From positions 1 to 64,000 of the forward strand of contig CAKVOK010000003.1 in NCBI GenBank assembly GCA_934792465.1: a stretch of 64,000 nucleotides of DNA. The letters are read 5' to 3'. Position numbers and translations under genes: made by a program. Source of the DNA: an uncultured Clostridia bacterium. Its GTDB lineage: Bacteria > Bacillota > Clostridia > RUG12999. The notes beneath the pieces were generated by a model that saw only the letters and a list, made by a program, of their open reading frames with translations, did no database searches and was not told the origin of the DNA. The stretch's first letter is position 1; every line of letters begins with the position of its first letter. Below, one piece after another: positions 1 through 10,400 of this stretch.

Positions 1-12
1 TGCTGTTTTTAG

Positions 13-59
13 GTGTGAAACCGAAGGTTTCACACAAATGGTTTCGCAAAACCATTTGT
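13..59. repeat. Two abutting perfect hairpins
   Basis: Two perfect inverted repeats overlap by two bases: a 10-bp stem (13-22 with 26-35, loop GAA) and an 11-bp stem (34-44 with 49-59, loop CGCA). There is no gene around them. They may be terminators of a gene left of the window or part of a dispersed hairpin element. The rest of 60-181 holds nothing I recognise. Confidence 0.6.
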
Positions 60-181
60 TCAGTAGACATTATTTATCTAAATATGATGGATGAAAAATG
101 TCTGAAAACGGCGTTGTAATTACTTGAAATTATTAATCCGGAACAAAGCTGCAAAGTTCACAACTCGGTTTAAAGAAAACG

Positions 182-216
182 AATGTTAAAAAGTTATTAC
201 ACAATGTCAAAAAGTT
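182..216 (+). promoter_or_regulatory. Direct-repeat operator upstream of operon 1 (probable YesN/AraC site)
   Basis: AATGTTAAAAAGTT (182-195) and AATGTCAAAAAGTT (203-216) match at 13 of 14 positions and are exactly 21 bp apart, two helical turns. The second copy ends 4 nt before the -35 box at 221. AraC-family activators typically bind such direct repeats next to -35. A similar pair with the same period and the same gap lies at 21359-21392, before operon 2. The regulator at 17958-19589 is the natural candidate; binding is inferred. Confidence 0.6.
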
Positions 217-220
217 TGCA

Positions 221-249
221 TTGAAAAATATATCAATAAATTATATAAT
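221..249 (+). promoter_or_regulatory. Sigma-A-type promoter of operon 1
   Basis: TTGAAA (221-226), 17-bp spacer, TATAAT (244-249). It drives the gene starting at 332 after a leader of about 75 nt. The upstream TTG at 221 in the same reading frame is therefore the -35 box and not a start codon. Confidence 0.75.
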
Positions 250-331
250 ATATAGTATCTACCGAACAATCGGTTTTACAAAATTCAAGCCCGGAGGGCA
301 GCGAGATTTTTTAATCGGAAAGGAAATGATT

Positions 332-3127
332 ATGGATAAAAGAATAATTGCGGCGGTATGCGGAATAACGCTTGCGGTATCGGGATTTAATACCTTGGCG
401 CAAACTCCCGAAGTGTACATAGACGGAATTAAGCAGTCGTATGATGTGAACCCGATAATACGGGACGGCAGAACGCTCGTGCCGATGAGAGCAATATTTG
501 AGGTTTTGGGAGCGGAGGTAGCGTGGAACGATAAAACGCAAAGCGTTACCGCAGTATTGGGAAATGACGAAATAAAGCTGACGATAGGAAATGCGGAAGC
601 TGTTCTTAACGGAGAAAGTGTCAGTCTTGACGCAGCACCGCAACTTATTGACGGCAGAACACTGATACCGTTGCGATTCGTGAGTGAAGCTCTCGGAGTC
701 AAGGTAAGCTGGGACGAAAAGGAAGAAGCGGCTGTTATAAGCTCAAAAGAAAATGATAAATATTGGTGGTATAAATTCCCTACGCAGTCCGAGAGCGAGA
801 ACATACAGGTTCATGCGAGGTCGGTACGTTCAAACTTCGGAGGTGATTTTAACTGGGGACATTTGGGACAGTTTAACGCATATGAGGAGCAATACAAGAG
901 AGCGGATAATGAATTTAAGGACAAGAAAATTGTTTCATATTACGAAGCTATGGGGCAGTCGATGATTTATTCGGTTGCATACAAAAAAGATGCGAAAGGC
1001 GAATTTACGAATTTTTATAACCATGAAATCGACGGCAAAAAAATTCCGATGCCGGAATTTAATGCATGGGGCTGGACGGAGGAAAAGGTCGGAAACGCAA
1101 ATTGTTTTGATTATTTCGGACCGCATATAGATGTAAACGGCAGCGAGGTAGACGGCGGATATAACAAACAGAATGACGGAATAAAAAATCCCGTATATCC
1201 GAACGGCGAGAGTGCAGCCGGATATGACGAAAAAAGCGAACTTCCGTATCCTCTCAACGCAAAAATATACGATATGTCGATGGGGAAAAATATAAACGGC
1301 GTGCTGCATATAGAGCCGTCCATGGAATTTGAAAATTCAAAAGGACTTGCGGAAATGACAGTGGGTACACCGGAGCTTCCGAAGTACGTCGGATATGACG
1401 ATGGCGACAAAGCGGCATTCAGAATGTTTAATCTCAATAAGGATATATCGGCACCGTTCTGGCAGGAATATGAAAAAGAAACGGCGGAGAATTTTGCACG
1501 TTACAAGCTTGACGGAGCATGGTTTGATAATTATTCGCCGTGGGACAATTTTGCTTTTACGGCGATGTTCGGCGATTACAGCGTATATAAGTTCAAAGAT
1601 TATCTGAAGAATAATTTTACGGAGGCGGAGCTTGAAAAAATGGGTGTTTCCGATGCTTCTTCATTCGATGTAAGAGAGTATATGAAGAAAAAGGCGGAAA
1701 AAATGGGAGCGGAGGATTCATCAAACGTATCGTCGAGAGAATATCAGTCGGACGAATGGATTGACGACCCGATATGGAATGCATATAAAATATATAAATC
1801 AAATGAAGGTGCGGAGCATCTTAAAGGCTTGTATAAAATAATGAAAGATGCAACGAAAGATAAGGAAGACGGATTTGCGGTATTTGCAAATGATATGCCT
1901 AAGGTAAATCACGGTTGGGTGAAAGATTCTTATCTTGATGTTGTGGGCTGCGAAGTGGGTACCAATTGGGATCTCACATTCGGCTCACGTGGAATAGGGC
2001 TTCCGCCCGTGGGGAAAATGGCTGTGTATGAAAAAGCGGCTCGTGAACAGATGAAAGGTCCGTATCCGGTAATCTGGTTTTACAACGGCGGCGGAGCGAA
2101 AGACAGAACGGAACTCGGTAAGGTGCTGCAAAGCGAAGCTTTCGCAAACAATACATTTGTAAAACGTGCGGCAAACTGCGTGGGAACAGACGAAAGCCAT
2201 ATTTGGCTGAATGATTTTGCGGATGAAAACGAAAGTCTGCTGAGCGGCAGATATGATTATTACGATACGGCGATTATGATGTCAACGCAGAATCAGCTGC
2301 TGATGTCGGTACCGTCGCAGCCTATTACCGGCAGCGATATGAACAGACAGTATCATATGCAGGGTATGTGGGGATTTGCACACGCATTGACAGACGCAAA
2401 CGTGCCGTACAGAATCATACCCGAATGGAAAGTAAATTCGCAGAGTCTTAAGGAAATAAAGACACTGATTCTGCCTTGCGTGGAAGCAATGGACGATGAA
2501 ATGCTTCCCGTACTTGAAGAATATGTAAAAAACGGCGGAAAACTCATACTTACCGGAGCGGCGGGCACACGCTGCGGAACAAAAGGAAATTTCAAAAAAC
2601 GTGAAAACGGCTTGTTTGAAGATTTGCTTATGAGAGATACTTCTGTGGGAGCGTCGGTAAAGTACAGCGACAACATGAACGAATTTGATACCGAGATTTA
2701 TTCCAAGGATGTCGGCAAGGGCAAAATAATATGGACGGCAGAACCGATAGGCTTTGACTATTACAGCAGTACGGCGAACCGTGACGAAATGCTTAAACAA
2801 ATACTGGATATAACAGGAAGAAGCGAAATATACGACGGAAGCGCACTGAACCAAACGGTCGGCTCGTTCCTTTACAGAACGGCAGACAGTAAAGTAATCT
2901 GGGCGGATATAGTAAACTATGACGTAAGTGACGATGATGTTGTAACGCCGGCGAAAAATATAAGCTTCAAAATAAAAGTGCCGTACGGCAGACAGATTTC
3001 GAAAATAACGGCAATATCCCCGGAGGGAAACAAAGAAATAGCCAGATGGTCAAGTGACGGAGATTTTGTGGGAATAACACTTGATGAGGTAAAATATTAC
3101 ACCTCGGTGAGAATGGAATTAAGGTGA
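332..3127 (+). CDS. Secreted glycoside-hydrolase-like protein with N-terminal CuAO-like domain
   Basis: The protein has 931 residues. The start is ATG 332: AAGGA (320-324) lies 7 nt upstream, but only 1 nt before the ATG at 326. Residues 1-25 form a signal peptide. Residues about 27-140 are a CuAO-N-like domain with two DGRTLVPMR/DGRTLIPLR motifs. From about 143 (YWWYKFPTQ) to 690 there is a TIM-barrel-like region with the acidic motif DGAWFDNYSPWDNF near residue 395. Residues about 690-800 (VKNGGKLILTG) resemble the glutaminase-like/trimerisation domain that follows GH42 barrels. It aligns by eye over most of its length with the N-terminal 800 residues of the protein at 7410-13583. It lacks an SLH domain, so it may be free or held by the CuAO-like domain. 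It is the first gene of an ABC-importer operon. The substrate and exact family are unknown; hydrolase function is inferred. Confidence 0.75.
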   Translation: MDKRIIAAVCGITLAVSGFNTLAQTPEVYIDGIKQSYDVNPIIRDGRTLVPMRAIFEVLGAEVAWNDKTQSVTAVLGNDEIKLTIGNAEAVLNGESVSLDAAPQLIDGRTLIPLRFVSEALGVKVSWDEKEEAAVISSKENDKYWWYKFPTQSESENIQVHARSVRSNFGGDFNWGHLGQFNAYEEQYKRADNEFKDKKIVSYYEAMGQSMIYSVAYKKDAKGEFTNFYNHEIDGKKIPMPEFNAWGWTEEKVGNANCFDYFGPHIDVNGSEVDGGYNKQNDGIKNPVYPNGESAAGYDEKSELPYPLNAKIYDMSMGKNINGVLHIEPSMEFENSKGLAEMTVGTPELPKYVGYDDGDKAAFRMFNLNKDISAPFWQEYEKETAENFARYKLDGAWFDNYSPWDNFAFTAMFGDYSVYKFKDYLKNNFTEAELEKMGVSDASSFDVREYMKKKAEKMGAEDSSNVSSREYQSDEWIDDPIWNAYKIYKSNEGAEHLKGLYKIMKDATKDKEDGFAVFANDMPKVNHGWVKDSYLDVVGCEVGTNWDLTFGSRGIGLPPVGKMAVYEKAAREQMKGPYPVIWFYNGGGAKDRTELGKVLQSEAFANNTFVKRAANCVGTDESHIWLNDFADENESLLSGRYDYYDTAIMMSTQNQLLMSVPSQPITGSDMNRQYHMQGMWGFAHALTDANVPYRIIPEWKVNSQSLKEIKTLILPCVEAMDDEMLPVLEEYVKNGGKLILTGAAGTRCGTKGNFKKRENGLFEDLLMRDTSVGASVKYSDNMNEFDTEIYSKDVGKGKIIWTAEPIGFDYYSSTANRDEMLKQILDITGRSEIYDGSALNQTVGSFLYRTADSKVIWADIVNYDVSDDDVVTPAKNISFKIKVPYGRQISKITAISPEGNKEIARWSSDGDFVGITLDEVKYYTSVRMELR

Positions 3128-3132
3128 ATAAA

Positions 3133-3846
3133 ATGAAAAAATTAATCAGCTTTCTGATATGTGCAATGCTGCCGATATGCGTATCGGCGGCAGACCTTCG
3201 GCTGGCTTCGATACCGAAAGCATATGCGGGAGAAACGCTTTACATAGGCGGTCAGTATACTACGGGCGAGGTTGTCGTGGAGGTATATGCACCGAACAGC
3301 GAAACGCCGGACGTGACGGAAACGGTAGAGGTGAACCCGGACCATTCGTTCTATATGCAATATAAAACGAAACAGCCCGGCGAATATAAAATAATTGTAA
3401 AATCCGCAACGGAAACCGCTGATATAACCGTAGATGTTCCGCAAAAGCCGAATAAAACGGCAAAACCGACGGTTCAAAACGGGATTAACGTAACGGTGAA
3501 CGGCGAATATGTAACGTTTGACACCCCTCCCATGCTTGATAATGACAGGACGCTTGTGCCTCTGCGTGCGGTGTTTGAAAAGATGGGTGCAAAGGTAGGC
3601 TGGAGTGACGATACACAAACGGTTACGGCGGAGAGGAGCGGCAGAAAAATCTCGCTTGTTATAGGAGAAAATATTATAACCGTAAATGGCGAAAAGCATG
3701 AGATTGATGTGCCGGCAAAGCTTGTGGAGGATAGGACGATGGTTCCTGTGCGTGCGATAAGCGAAGCAATGGGCGCAGATGTTGAATGGGACGAACAAAA
3801 TCAGACCGTTGTTATTACGGACGCAAGAGAGGAAGTTTTAGGGTGA
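3133..3846 (+). CDS. Small secreted CuAO-like domain protein
   Basis: The protein has 237 residues, with a signal peptide at 1-20. Residues about 22-105 look like a small beta-sandwich (MG2/Ig-like, with YAGETLYIGGQYTTGEVVV). The C-terminal half (about 118-232) is a CuAO-N-like domain with DNDRTLVPLR and EDRTMVPVR motifs. No copper ligands or oxidase domain are present, so the name is only a family label. The frame overlaps the previous stop, but ATG 3133 is preferred over GTG 3124 because AAGGTG (3121-3126) sits 6 nt upstream. Its 3' end overlaps the GTG start of the permease gene by 4 bp, showing tight co-translation. The role may be cell-wall attachment or carbohydrate binding. Confidence 0.7.
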   Translation: MKKLISFLICAMLPICVSAADLRLASIPKAYAGETLYIGGQYTTGEVVVEVYAPNSETPDVTETVEVNPDHSFYMQYKTKQPGEYKIIVKSATETADITVDVPQKPNKTAKPTVQNGINVTVNGEYVTFDTPPMLDNDRTLVPLRAVFEKMGAKVGWSDDTQTVTAERSGRKISLVIGENIITVNGEKHEIDVPAKLVEDRTMVPVRAISEAMGADVEWDEQNQTVVITDAREEVLG

Positions 3847-4739
3847 ATAACAGCAAACAAACGCAGCTGCCGTATTATTTTATGCTGCTGCCTGCCGTAA
3901 TTATACTTTTTGTATACAGCTATATACCTATGGCAGGTATAGTTATAGCATTTCAGAAATATGAGCCGATTATAGGCTTTTTGAAAAGTCCGTGGGTCGG
4001 ATTTGAGAATTTCAGATATGTATTTTCTATGCAGAATTTCGGGCAGGTTATGTATAATACGGTTTATATAGCCGTGTGCAAAATCGTTTTGCAGATTATA
4101 CTATGCATACTGTTTTCGATACTCATAAACGAGGTGCGCTGCACTGCCGCAAAAAGATGCATTCAGACTCTTATATATTTTCCTCATTTTCTGTCGTGGG
4201 TATTGCTCGGCGGAATACTCATAGATTTGCTTTCGCCGGCAACCGGACTTGTAAATAAGGTTATTACCGCATTCGGAGGAAAAGCTGTATTTTTTCTGGC
4301 AGATAACAAATGGTTTCCGACGGTAATAATATGGAGCGAAATGTGGAAAGAAGTCGGCTGGGGTACTATAATATATCTTGCGGCAATAACGGGGATAGAC
4401 CCGACGCTGTACGAAGCGGCGAAAATGGACGGAGCGAATAAATTCAGACAGATAATGAGTGTAACAATACCGGGAATGGTGCCTATTATAGTGCTTAGTA
4501 CCGTGCTTTCGCTCGGCAGAGTGCTGAATGCGGGTTTCGACCAGATATATAATCTGTACAGCCCGATTGTATACGAAAGCGGAGATATTATAGATACGCT
4601 TGTTTACAGAATAGGTCTTCAGGAAGCACAGTACAGCGTAGGTGCGGCTATAGGACTTTTTAAATCCGCAGTATCGCTCGTGCTTGTTTTAAGCTCGTAT
4701 AAGCTGGAGGATAAATTTGCGGGATACAGGGTTATATAA
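3843..4739 (+). CDS. ABC sugar importer permease, LplB type
   Basis: Integral-membrane permease of 298 residues with about six hydrophobic segments. The family EAA loop near residue 200 (EAAKMDGANK) is the contact for the ATPase. The opening LPYYFMLLPAVIILFVYSYIPM and the end DKFAGYRVI-like tail are typical of LplB/YteP-type permeases for complex oligosaccharides. The start is taken as GTG 3843, which overlaps the upstream TGA, with GAGGAAG about 6 nt before. No ATPase gene is in the window, so a shared MsmX-like ATPase elsewhere is likely (known for this family). It works with the proteins at 4752 and 5716. Confidence 0.88.
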   Translation: MNNSKQTQLPYYFMLLPAVIILFVYSYIPMAGIVIAFQKYEPIIGFLKSPWVGFENFRYVFSMQNFGQVMYNTVYIAVCKIVLQIILCILFSILINEVRCTAAKRCIQTLIYFPHFLSWVLLGGILIDLLSPATGLVNKVITAFGGKAVFFLADNKWFPTVIIWSEMWKEVGWGTIIYLAAITGIDPTLYEAAKMDGANKFRQIMSVTIPGMVPIIVLSTVLSLGRVLNAGFDQIYNLYSPIVYESGDIIDTLVYRIGLQEAQYSVGAAIGLFKSAVSLVLVLSSYKLEDKFAGYRVI

Positions 4740-4751
4740 AGAGGTGAATGT

Positions 4752-5636
4752 ATGAAATACAAAACAAATGGCGAAAAAATATTTGAAGTATTCAATTATA
4801 TGTTTCTTACGGCAACCGCCGTTTTGTGCATAGTGCCTGTATTGAACCTGCTTGCAGTATCGTTCAGTTCGACTGCGGCGATAAGTGCGGGCAAGGTGGG
4901 AATATGGCCGGTGGATTTCAATACACAGGCGTATAAGTATCTTGCGGATAACAGCGCTTTTTTGCACGCAATGGGAATATCGGCAAAAAGGCTTGTTCTG
5001 GGTGTTGTGATAAATATGCTGCTGTGTATACTTACCGCATATCCTCTTTCTAAGGATAAAGACAAATTCAAACGCAGAAATTTTTTTGCAAATTATCTCG
5101 TAATTACGATGCTTATAGGCGGAGGACTGATTCCGACATATATGATAGTATCGGAAACGGGACTTATAAACAGTATATGGGCGCTTATACTTCCTACTGC
5201 GGTTCCGGTATACAACGTTATACTGCTTCAGAATTTTTACAGAGGAATACCGACAGAGCTTGAAGAAGCGGCGTTCATAGACGGTGCCGGAATATGGCGG
5301 ACGCTGTGGAGTATATATGTTCCGCTCTCAAAGCCGGCTCTTGCGTCTATATTGCTTTTTATTGCGGTTGACCACTGGAATGCATGGTTTGACGGACTTA
5401 TATATATGAACGATATATCGAAATATCCTCTGCAAAGCTATTTGCAGACGATAATTGTGGAAGAATCGCTGCTTGCGAACAAGTCAGCAAAGGAAATGGA
5501 ACTTTTTATGAAAGTTTCGGCAAGAAATTTGAACGCTGCACAGGTGTTTGTAGCAATGATACCGATAGTAATCGTTTATCCTTTTTTGCAGAAATATTTT
5601 ACATCGGGATTGGTTCTGGGAAGCGTGAAAGGATAG
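4752..5636 (+). CDS. ABC sugar importer permease, YtcP/LplC type
   Basis: Second permease of the importer, 294 residues. It has six hydrophobic segments and an EAA loop (EEAAFIDGAGIW, near residue 178). The C-terminal FLQKYFTSGLVLGSVKG is the signature ending of YtcP/LplC-type proteins. AGAGGTGA lies 6-10 nt before ATG 4752, and the gene begins 12 nt after the LplB-type gene. It forms the transmembrane heterodimer with the product of 3843-4739. Confidence 0.9.
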   Translation: MKYKTNGEKIFEVFNYMFLTATAVLCIVPVLNLLAVSFSSTAAISAGKVGIWPVDFNTQAYKYLADNSAFLHAMGISAKRLVLGVVINMLLCILTAYPLSKDKDKFKRRNFFANYLVITMLIGGGLIPTYMIVSETGLINSIWALILPTAVPVYNVILLQNFYRGIPTELEEAAFIDGAGIWRTLWSIYVPLSKPALASILLFIAVDHWNAWFDGLIYMNDISKYPLQSYLQTIIVEESLLANKSAKEMELFMKVSARNLNAAQVFVAMIPIVIVYPFLQKYFTSGLVLGSVKG

Positions 5637-5642
5637 ATAGGC

Positions 5643-5675
5643 ATCAAGTCTTTGAGTGCCTGCGAAAGGCTTGAT
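5643..5675 (+). other. Intercistronic stem-loop between permease and binding-protein genes
   Basis: An 11-bp stem (5643-5653 with 5665-5675, one G-T pair) carries an 11-nt loop. There is no T-run, so it is not a classical terminator. Stems at this place often stabilise the downstream binding-protein mRNA; that role is inferred. Confidence 0.5.
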
Positions 5676-5715
5676 TAATGCATCGGAAAAAATTTATTAT
5701 GCAGGCGGAAAGGGT

Positions 5716-7383
5716 ATGAAAATGATGAAAAAATTAATAGCACTTATTTGTATTTTAGCTGTGATGGCGGCATCTTTCGGATGCGGGAAAAAAGAAAACA
5801 CATCAAAAAGCGTTGCCTCTGCCGAAGGACCGTTCGGGAAATACGAAAAAACGGTGGAATTCAGTGTTGCACGTCCGCTCGGCAGCGATGTTAAATTCAA
5901 ATCGGGAGAAAATATTGAAAAGAATGCATGGGCGGATTTATATTTGAATGAACTCGGTATAAAGCTGAAATATGCGTGGACATCTCCGGAGGCACAGTAC
6001 GACCAAAAGGTTTCTTTGATAATAGCATCAAAGGATATACCGGATATTTTGCCTGTTTCTCTTAAGGATTATTATAAACTGGCAGATGCCGGAATGATAG
6101 AGGATTTGACAGATTCGTTTGAAAAATATGCGTCGCCCCTCCTGAAAAAATTTGCAGAAGACAGCGGAGTCACAATGTCGCTTGCCAAAAGGAAAGGCAA
6201 ACTCATGGCAATGCCGGTGCTCGGTGAGGAAGCGGCGTCGAATGCGGCGATGCTTTATATAAGAAAAGATTGGCTTGACAATCTTGGACTTGACATCCCC
6301 AAAAATACGGAGGAATACATAAATGCGGTAAAAGCGTTTGCAAAGAATGACCCGGACAAAAACGGCAAAAACGACACGTTCGGTGTGACGATGTCGAAAG
6401 AATTGTTCGACAACGGCATTAACGATATGCGGGGACTTATGAACGGCTGCGGCGCATATCCGGGGATATGGCTGGAGAAAAACGGCAAACTGGAATACGG
6501 AAGTATTCAGCCGGAGGTTAAGAACGTTCTTAAAATATTACAGCAATTATACAGCGAAGATTGCATAGATAAGGAATTTGTCGTAAAAGACAGATTCAAA
6601 GTTGGTGACGATATAAAGGCGGGGAAATGCGGCTCGTTCTTCGGTGTCGGCTGGGCTATGAACTGGGCGGTTGATAATATGCGTTCGGATTCGAATGCAA
6701 AGTGGATTGCAATGCCGATTCCGACAGAAGACGGGTCTGCACCAAAGGTGCAAACAAATCATTCCGGAGCGGATTCAATGTATTATGTTGTGAAAAAAGG
6801 CGTTGAGAATAAGGAAGCACTTATAAAAATGGCAAATGTCTTTGCCGAAATGCTGTACGGCAGCAGATTTGACGAAAAAGCATACAGAAAGTATGAATTT
6901 TCAACGCCGGAGGACGGAAACCTTATGATTTCCAAATATGCGTTTATAACTGCGGCACCGACAAACAGCCAGGCGGAGCATTGGGAAGCCTGCACGGCGG
7001 CATTTAACGGAGAAGCGGGAGAAGAAACGGACGCACGTGTTAAAATAGACGTCGATAACGCAAAAAAATATACGGAAGAGAACAATAAGGAATATATGGG
7101 TTCATACTATTCGTGGATTGGAAACGAGGCGGCGTTCAGCGTTGTAAACGGATATGTCAAAAACGATAATCTGCTGTTTGATAAATTTGTAAGCTATCCT
7201 ACGGATACTATGGTGACGAGCAAATCCATACTGGAGAAGAAGGAACAGGAAGTATTTACAAAGATAATTACCGGTGCAGATGTATCTCTGTTTGATGATT
7301 TTGTGAAAGAATGGAAAGAACTCGGAGGAGAAAAAATCACAAACGAAGTGAATGAATGGTATAAAAATGCGGATATTAAATGA
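5716..7383 (+). CDS. Extracellular solute-binding lipoprotein of the sugar importer
   Basis: The protein is 555 residues from ATG 5716; ATG 5722 or 5725 fits the AAAGGG site (5709-5714) better and shortens it by 2-3 residues. A lipoprotein signal ends in the lipobox ASFGC (Cys23), followed by GKKE and a Ser/Lys linker. The body is a large LipO/LplA-type binding protein; ITGADVSLFDDFVKEWKELGG near the C-terminus is typical of this family. It should sit on the outer face of the membrane and deliver oligosaccharides to the two permeases just upstream. The ligand cannot be told from sequence. Confidence 0.88.
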   Translation: MKMMKKLIALICILAVMAASFGCGKKENTSKSVASAEGPFGKYEKTVEFSVARPLGSDVKFKSGENIEKNAWADLYLNELGIKLKYAWTSPEAQYDQKVSLIIASKDIPDILPVSLKDYYKLADAGMIEDLTDSFEKYASPLLKKFAEDSGVTMSLAKRKGKLMAMPVLGEEAASNAAMLYIRKDWLDNLGLDIPKNTEEYINAVKAFAKNDPDKNGKNDTFGVTMSKELFDNGINDMRGLMNGCGAYPGIWLEKNGKLEYGSIQPEVKNVLKILQQLYSEDCIDKEFVVKDRFKVGDDIKAGKCGSFFGVGWAMNWAVDNMRSDSNAKWIAMPIPTEDGSAPKVQTNHSGADSMYYVVKKGVENKEALIKMANVFAEMLYGSRFDEKAYRKYEFSTPEDGNLMISKYAFITAAPTNSQAEHWEACTAAFNGEAGEETDARVKIDVDNAKKYTEENNKEYMGSYYSWIGNEAAFSVVNGYVKNDNLLFDKFVSYPTDTMVTSKSILEKKEQEVFTKIITGADVSLFDDFVKEWKELGGEKITNEVNEWYKNADIK

Positions 7384-7409
7384 ATAGAGAAAACGGAGGA
7401 GTATGCAGC

Positions 7410-10400
7410 ATGAAAAAACGCATAATTTCGCTGATAACGCTTATTGCTTGTCTTGCGTGTTCGATATGCACGTCCGTAGTATCGGCGGACGAAGCCGATA
7501 CGGATATATACATAGACGGAAATCTTGTATGCCGCGGACAGCAAGGGAAAATACCGGTTTGTGTGACGTTTGAGGCAATGGGCTATGACGTGCGGTTTGA
7601 GAACGGCAAAGCCTATATTACGGACGGCATGGAGAATTACGTTTTTGAAAGCGGTAAATCGGAGGCAAAAGTAAACGGTGCGGAGATTTCCGTGGGAAGC
7701 GCTGCGGAGCTTAAAGACGGCGATTTGATTATTGATGCGAATGCGATAAAGGATATTCTGAAAATCGGAGTTGCAGTATCGGATTCGAAAACCGTGATAA
7801 GTACATACGATAAAGACGATTGGTGGTATAAATACCCCACGCAGGCAGTGGAAAGCTATTCCGCAGGAGTCGGGTCGGCGGCAACAAACGGAAATTACGG
7901 GGCTGATTTCGGCTGGGGCAGCTATACACAGCGTCTGTCATATGAAGAATATAAGGATAATATCAGCCGGCAGAAAAGCTCGGGGAAAAAGCTTCTCGGT
8001 TATATGGAGGGCTCGGGAACGGTCGGAACATATGCATTGGGTTTTGAAACCGAACCGAACGACAGCTACAAAAATTATTTCAGACAGGATTCAAAGCTCG
8101 GACTCAAAGCGGCGAAAAGACCGTCAATAAATATCTGGGGACTTGATTATTACCGTGACAATGCGGAAGAACTTGCAAAATATCCGATAAAGAAGTATAC
8201 GGGAATACATTCGACGATAAACAGTGAGGATATAGCAAAGCCGTATTATACACTGGATAAATCGGGGTATGAGGACGTAACGTATCCGAACGGAGATTCG
8301 GCAGAGGGATATTTGGAGGAAGCAGAAGAACTGCCATATCCGCTTAATGCGAAATTCTATGATGCAATGTGTGCTAAAGGACTTGACGGAACGCTTTATA
8401 CGGAATTTGAACATACTTATACGGGCGACGGAGAAAGCGAAACCGAAAAGCTGCAAAGGCAGGGACTTTCATATTTTAAAACGTCCGGCGGCGATAAAAC
8501 ATATTTCGGGTTTGCCAATATGTCGAAGGACACGGCGGCTCCTTTCTGGAAAAGCTATAACAGACAAAGCATGAAAAATATGGTTAAATTCGGACTTGAC
8601 GGTTTGTGGGTAGACAATTATTCCGTATGGGACAATTTCTCGAAGCCGTCGAACAGCTACGGAAATTGGAGCGAGTATGAATTTAATAAATATCTGAAAA
8701 ATACCTTTTCGGCGGAAGAATTGAACAATATGGGCATATCGGATACAGAATGCTTCAATATACGTGAGTATATGAAAAACAGCGGCAAAGCCGCAACGGA
8801 TTCGGAATGGCTGAATGATAGGATATGGACGGCGTATAAGATATTTAAGAAAAATGCCGGCAGCGAATACCTCAAAAATATCTACAGGTCGGCAAAGGAA
8901 GAATCGCAGAACAAAGCAGACGGATTCGCCGTTATGGGCAATGATGTAAACTTGTTTAATCACGGCTGGGTACAAAGCGGCTGGCTCGATATGTGCGGAA
9001 CGGAAACACCGATATATGCGCTGCCGATGCTCGGAAACGGAATAGGGCGTGTTGATGAGGGCGGAAGACTCGGTGTGCTTTATAAAACGTATTCGCAGAC
9101 GGCAAAAGGACCGTATTCCGCACCGTGGGTATACGTAAGAGAATATGCCGACAAAACGGAACTCGGAAAGGTATGGCTTGCGGAAGCATTTGCCAACGGT
9201 TCGGTTATAAAAAAAGCGGATGATACGGCAGGTTCGCCGGGAAGCCATCTGTGGCTTAATGACTTCATAAGCAGGTATGAAAAAGACCTTGCGCCGAGAT
9301 ACGAGGCTGCGGATATTGCCGTGGTGTATTCTCCGCTTACACAGCTTGCGGACGCATTTCCGAACGACTTTTTGACTGACGGCGAAAGCAGCAACTATCA
9401 CTATCACGGTGTTCTCGGATTTGAACACGCAATGATAGACGCAAATGTGCCGTTTAAAATTCTGCCGGAATGGAAGCTGAACAAGACAACGGCGAAGCTG
9501 TATAAGACAATCGTTGTTCCGAACGTTGAGGTTATGGACGATGAAACCGTTGAGGTTTTGAAAAACTATGTGAAGAACGGCGGACGTCTTGTAATTACGG
9601 GTTCGGCTGCAATGAGAAAAGGCGAGGACGGGCAGTTTGAAATAAGAAATCAAAATCCGCTTTCCGAATATTTCGGAATAGATTTAAATTCGGGAAGTCA
9701 TGCCGGAGAGAGATATTCGGTAAGCAGCTCGCCGACCTTTACGGAAATTGCGGCGGAAAGCGGCAGCATTGCATATTCGCCGGAACCGGTAGGCTACGGA
9801 TATTATACGAATAAATCCCACAGAGAAACTATGAGAAGCGCAATTACAGAAGTGCTCGGAGCGGCTGCAAACGATATAATAAATGCCGGCGGCATAGCTC
9901 CGTCGATAAATACATACGTATGGAAAAACGCCGGCGGCACGAAAACATATATAGATGTTGTGAATTGTAATGCCGACGCCGTAAATGATACCGTGACGGA
10001 AGCTGAAAATGTAACGTTTGAGGTTGCTCCGCCGAAAGAAGGACTTAAGGTATCGGCAAGAGTAATTTCTCCGGACGATGAAAATGCGGAAGTTACGGCG
10101 GTATACAATGAGAATAGCGGAAAGTACGAAATAACGCTGCCGCATCTTAAGGTATATTCGATAGTAATACTTGATGAAAGCGGTGCGGATAAGCCGGACA
10201 ATCCGCCGGAACCCGTACCGGAGCTTGACGGATATGATTATGCCGAAAATTTAAGCGACGAGTTTAACGGAGAAAATGACAAATATGTGTGGGTGAACGA
10301 ACAGCTTCACAATGCGGATATTTCAGACGGACATCTGAATATTCATTCCTATGTTCCGGGTGCGAACAGCAGTGAAAATATCATGTATACAAAAGAGGGT

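Noticed and set aside
221..331. In-frame TTG start at 221 for the first gene
   Set aside because: It is the -35 box of a good promoter; the ribosome site and signal peptide place the start at 332.
5643..5675. Classical terminator inside operon 1
   Set aside because: No T-run follows the stem, and the genes on both sides belong to one importer.
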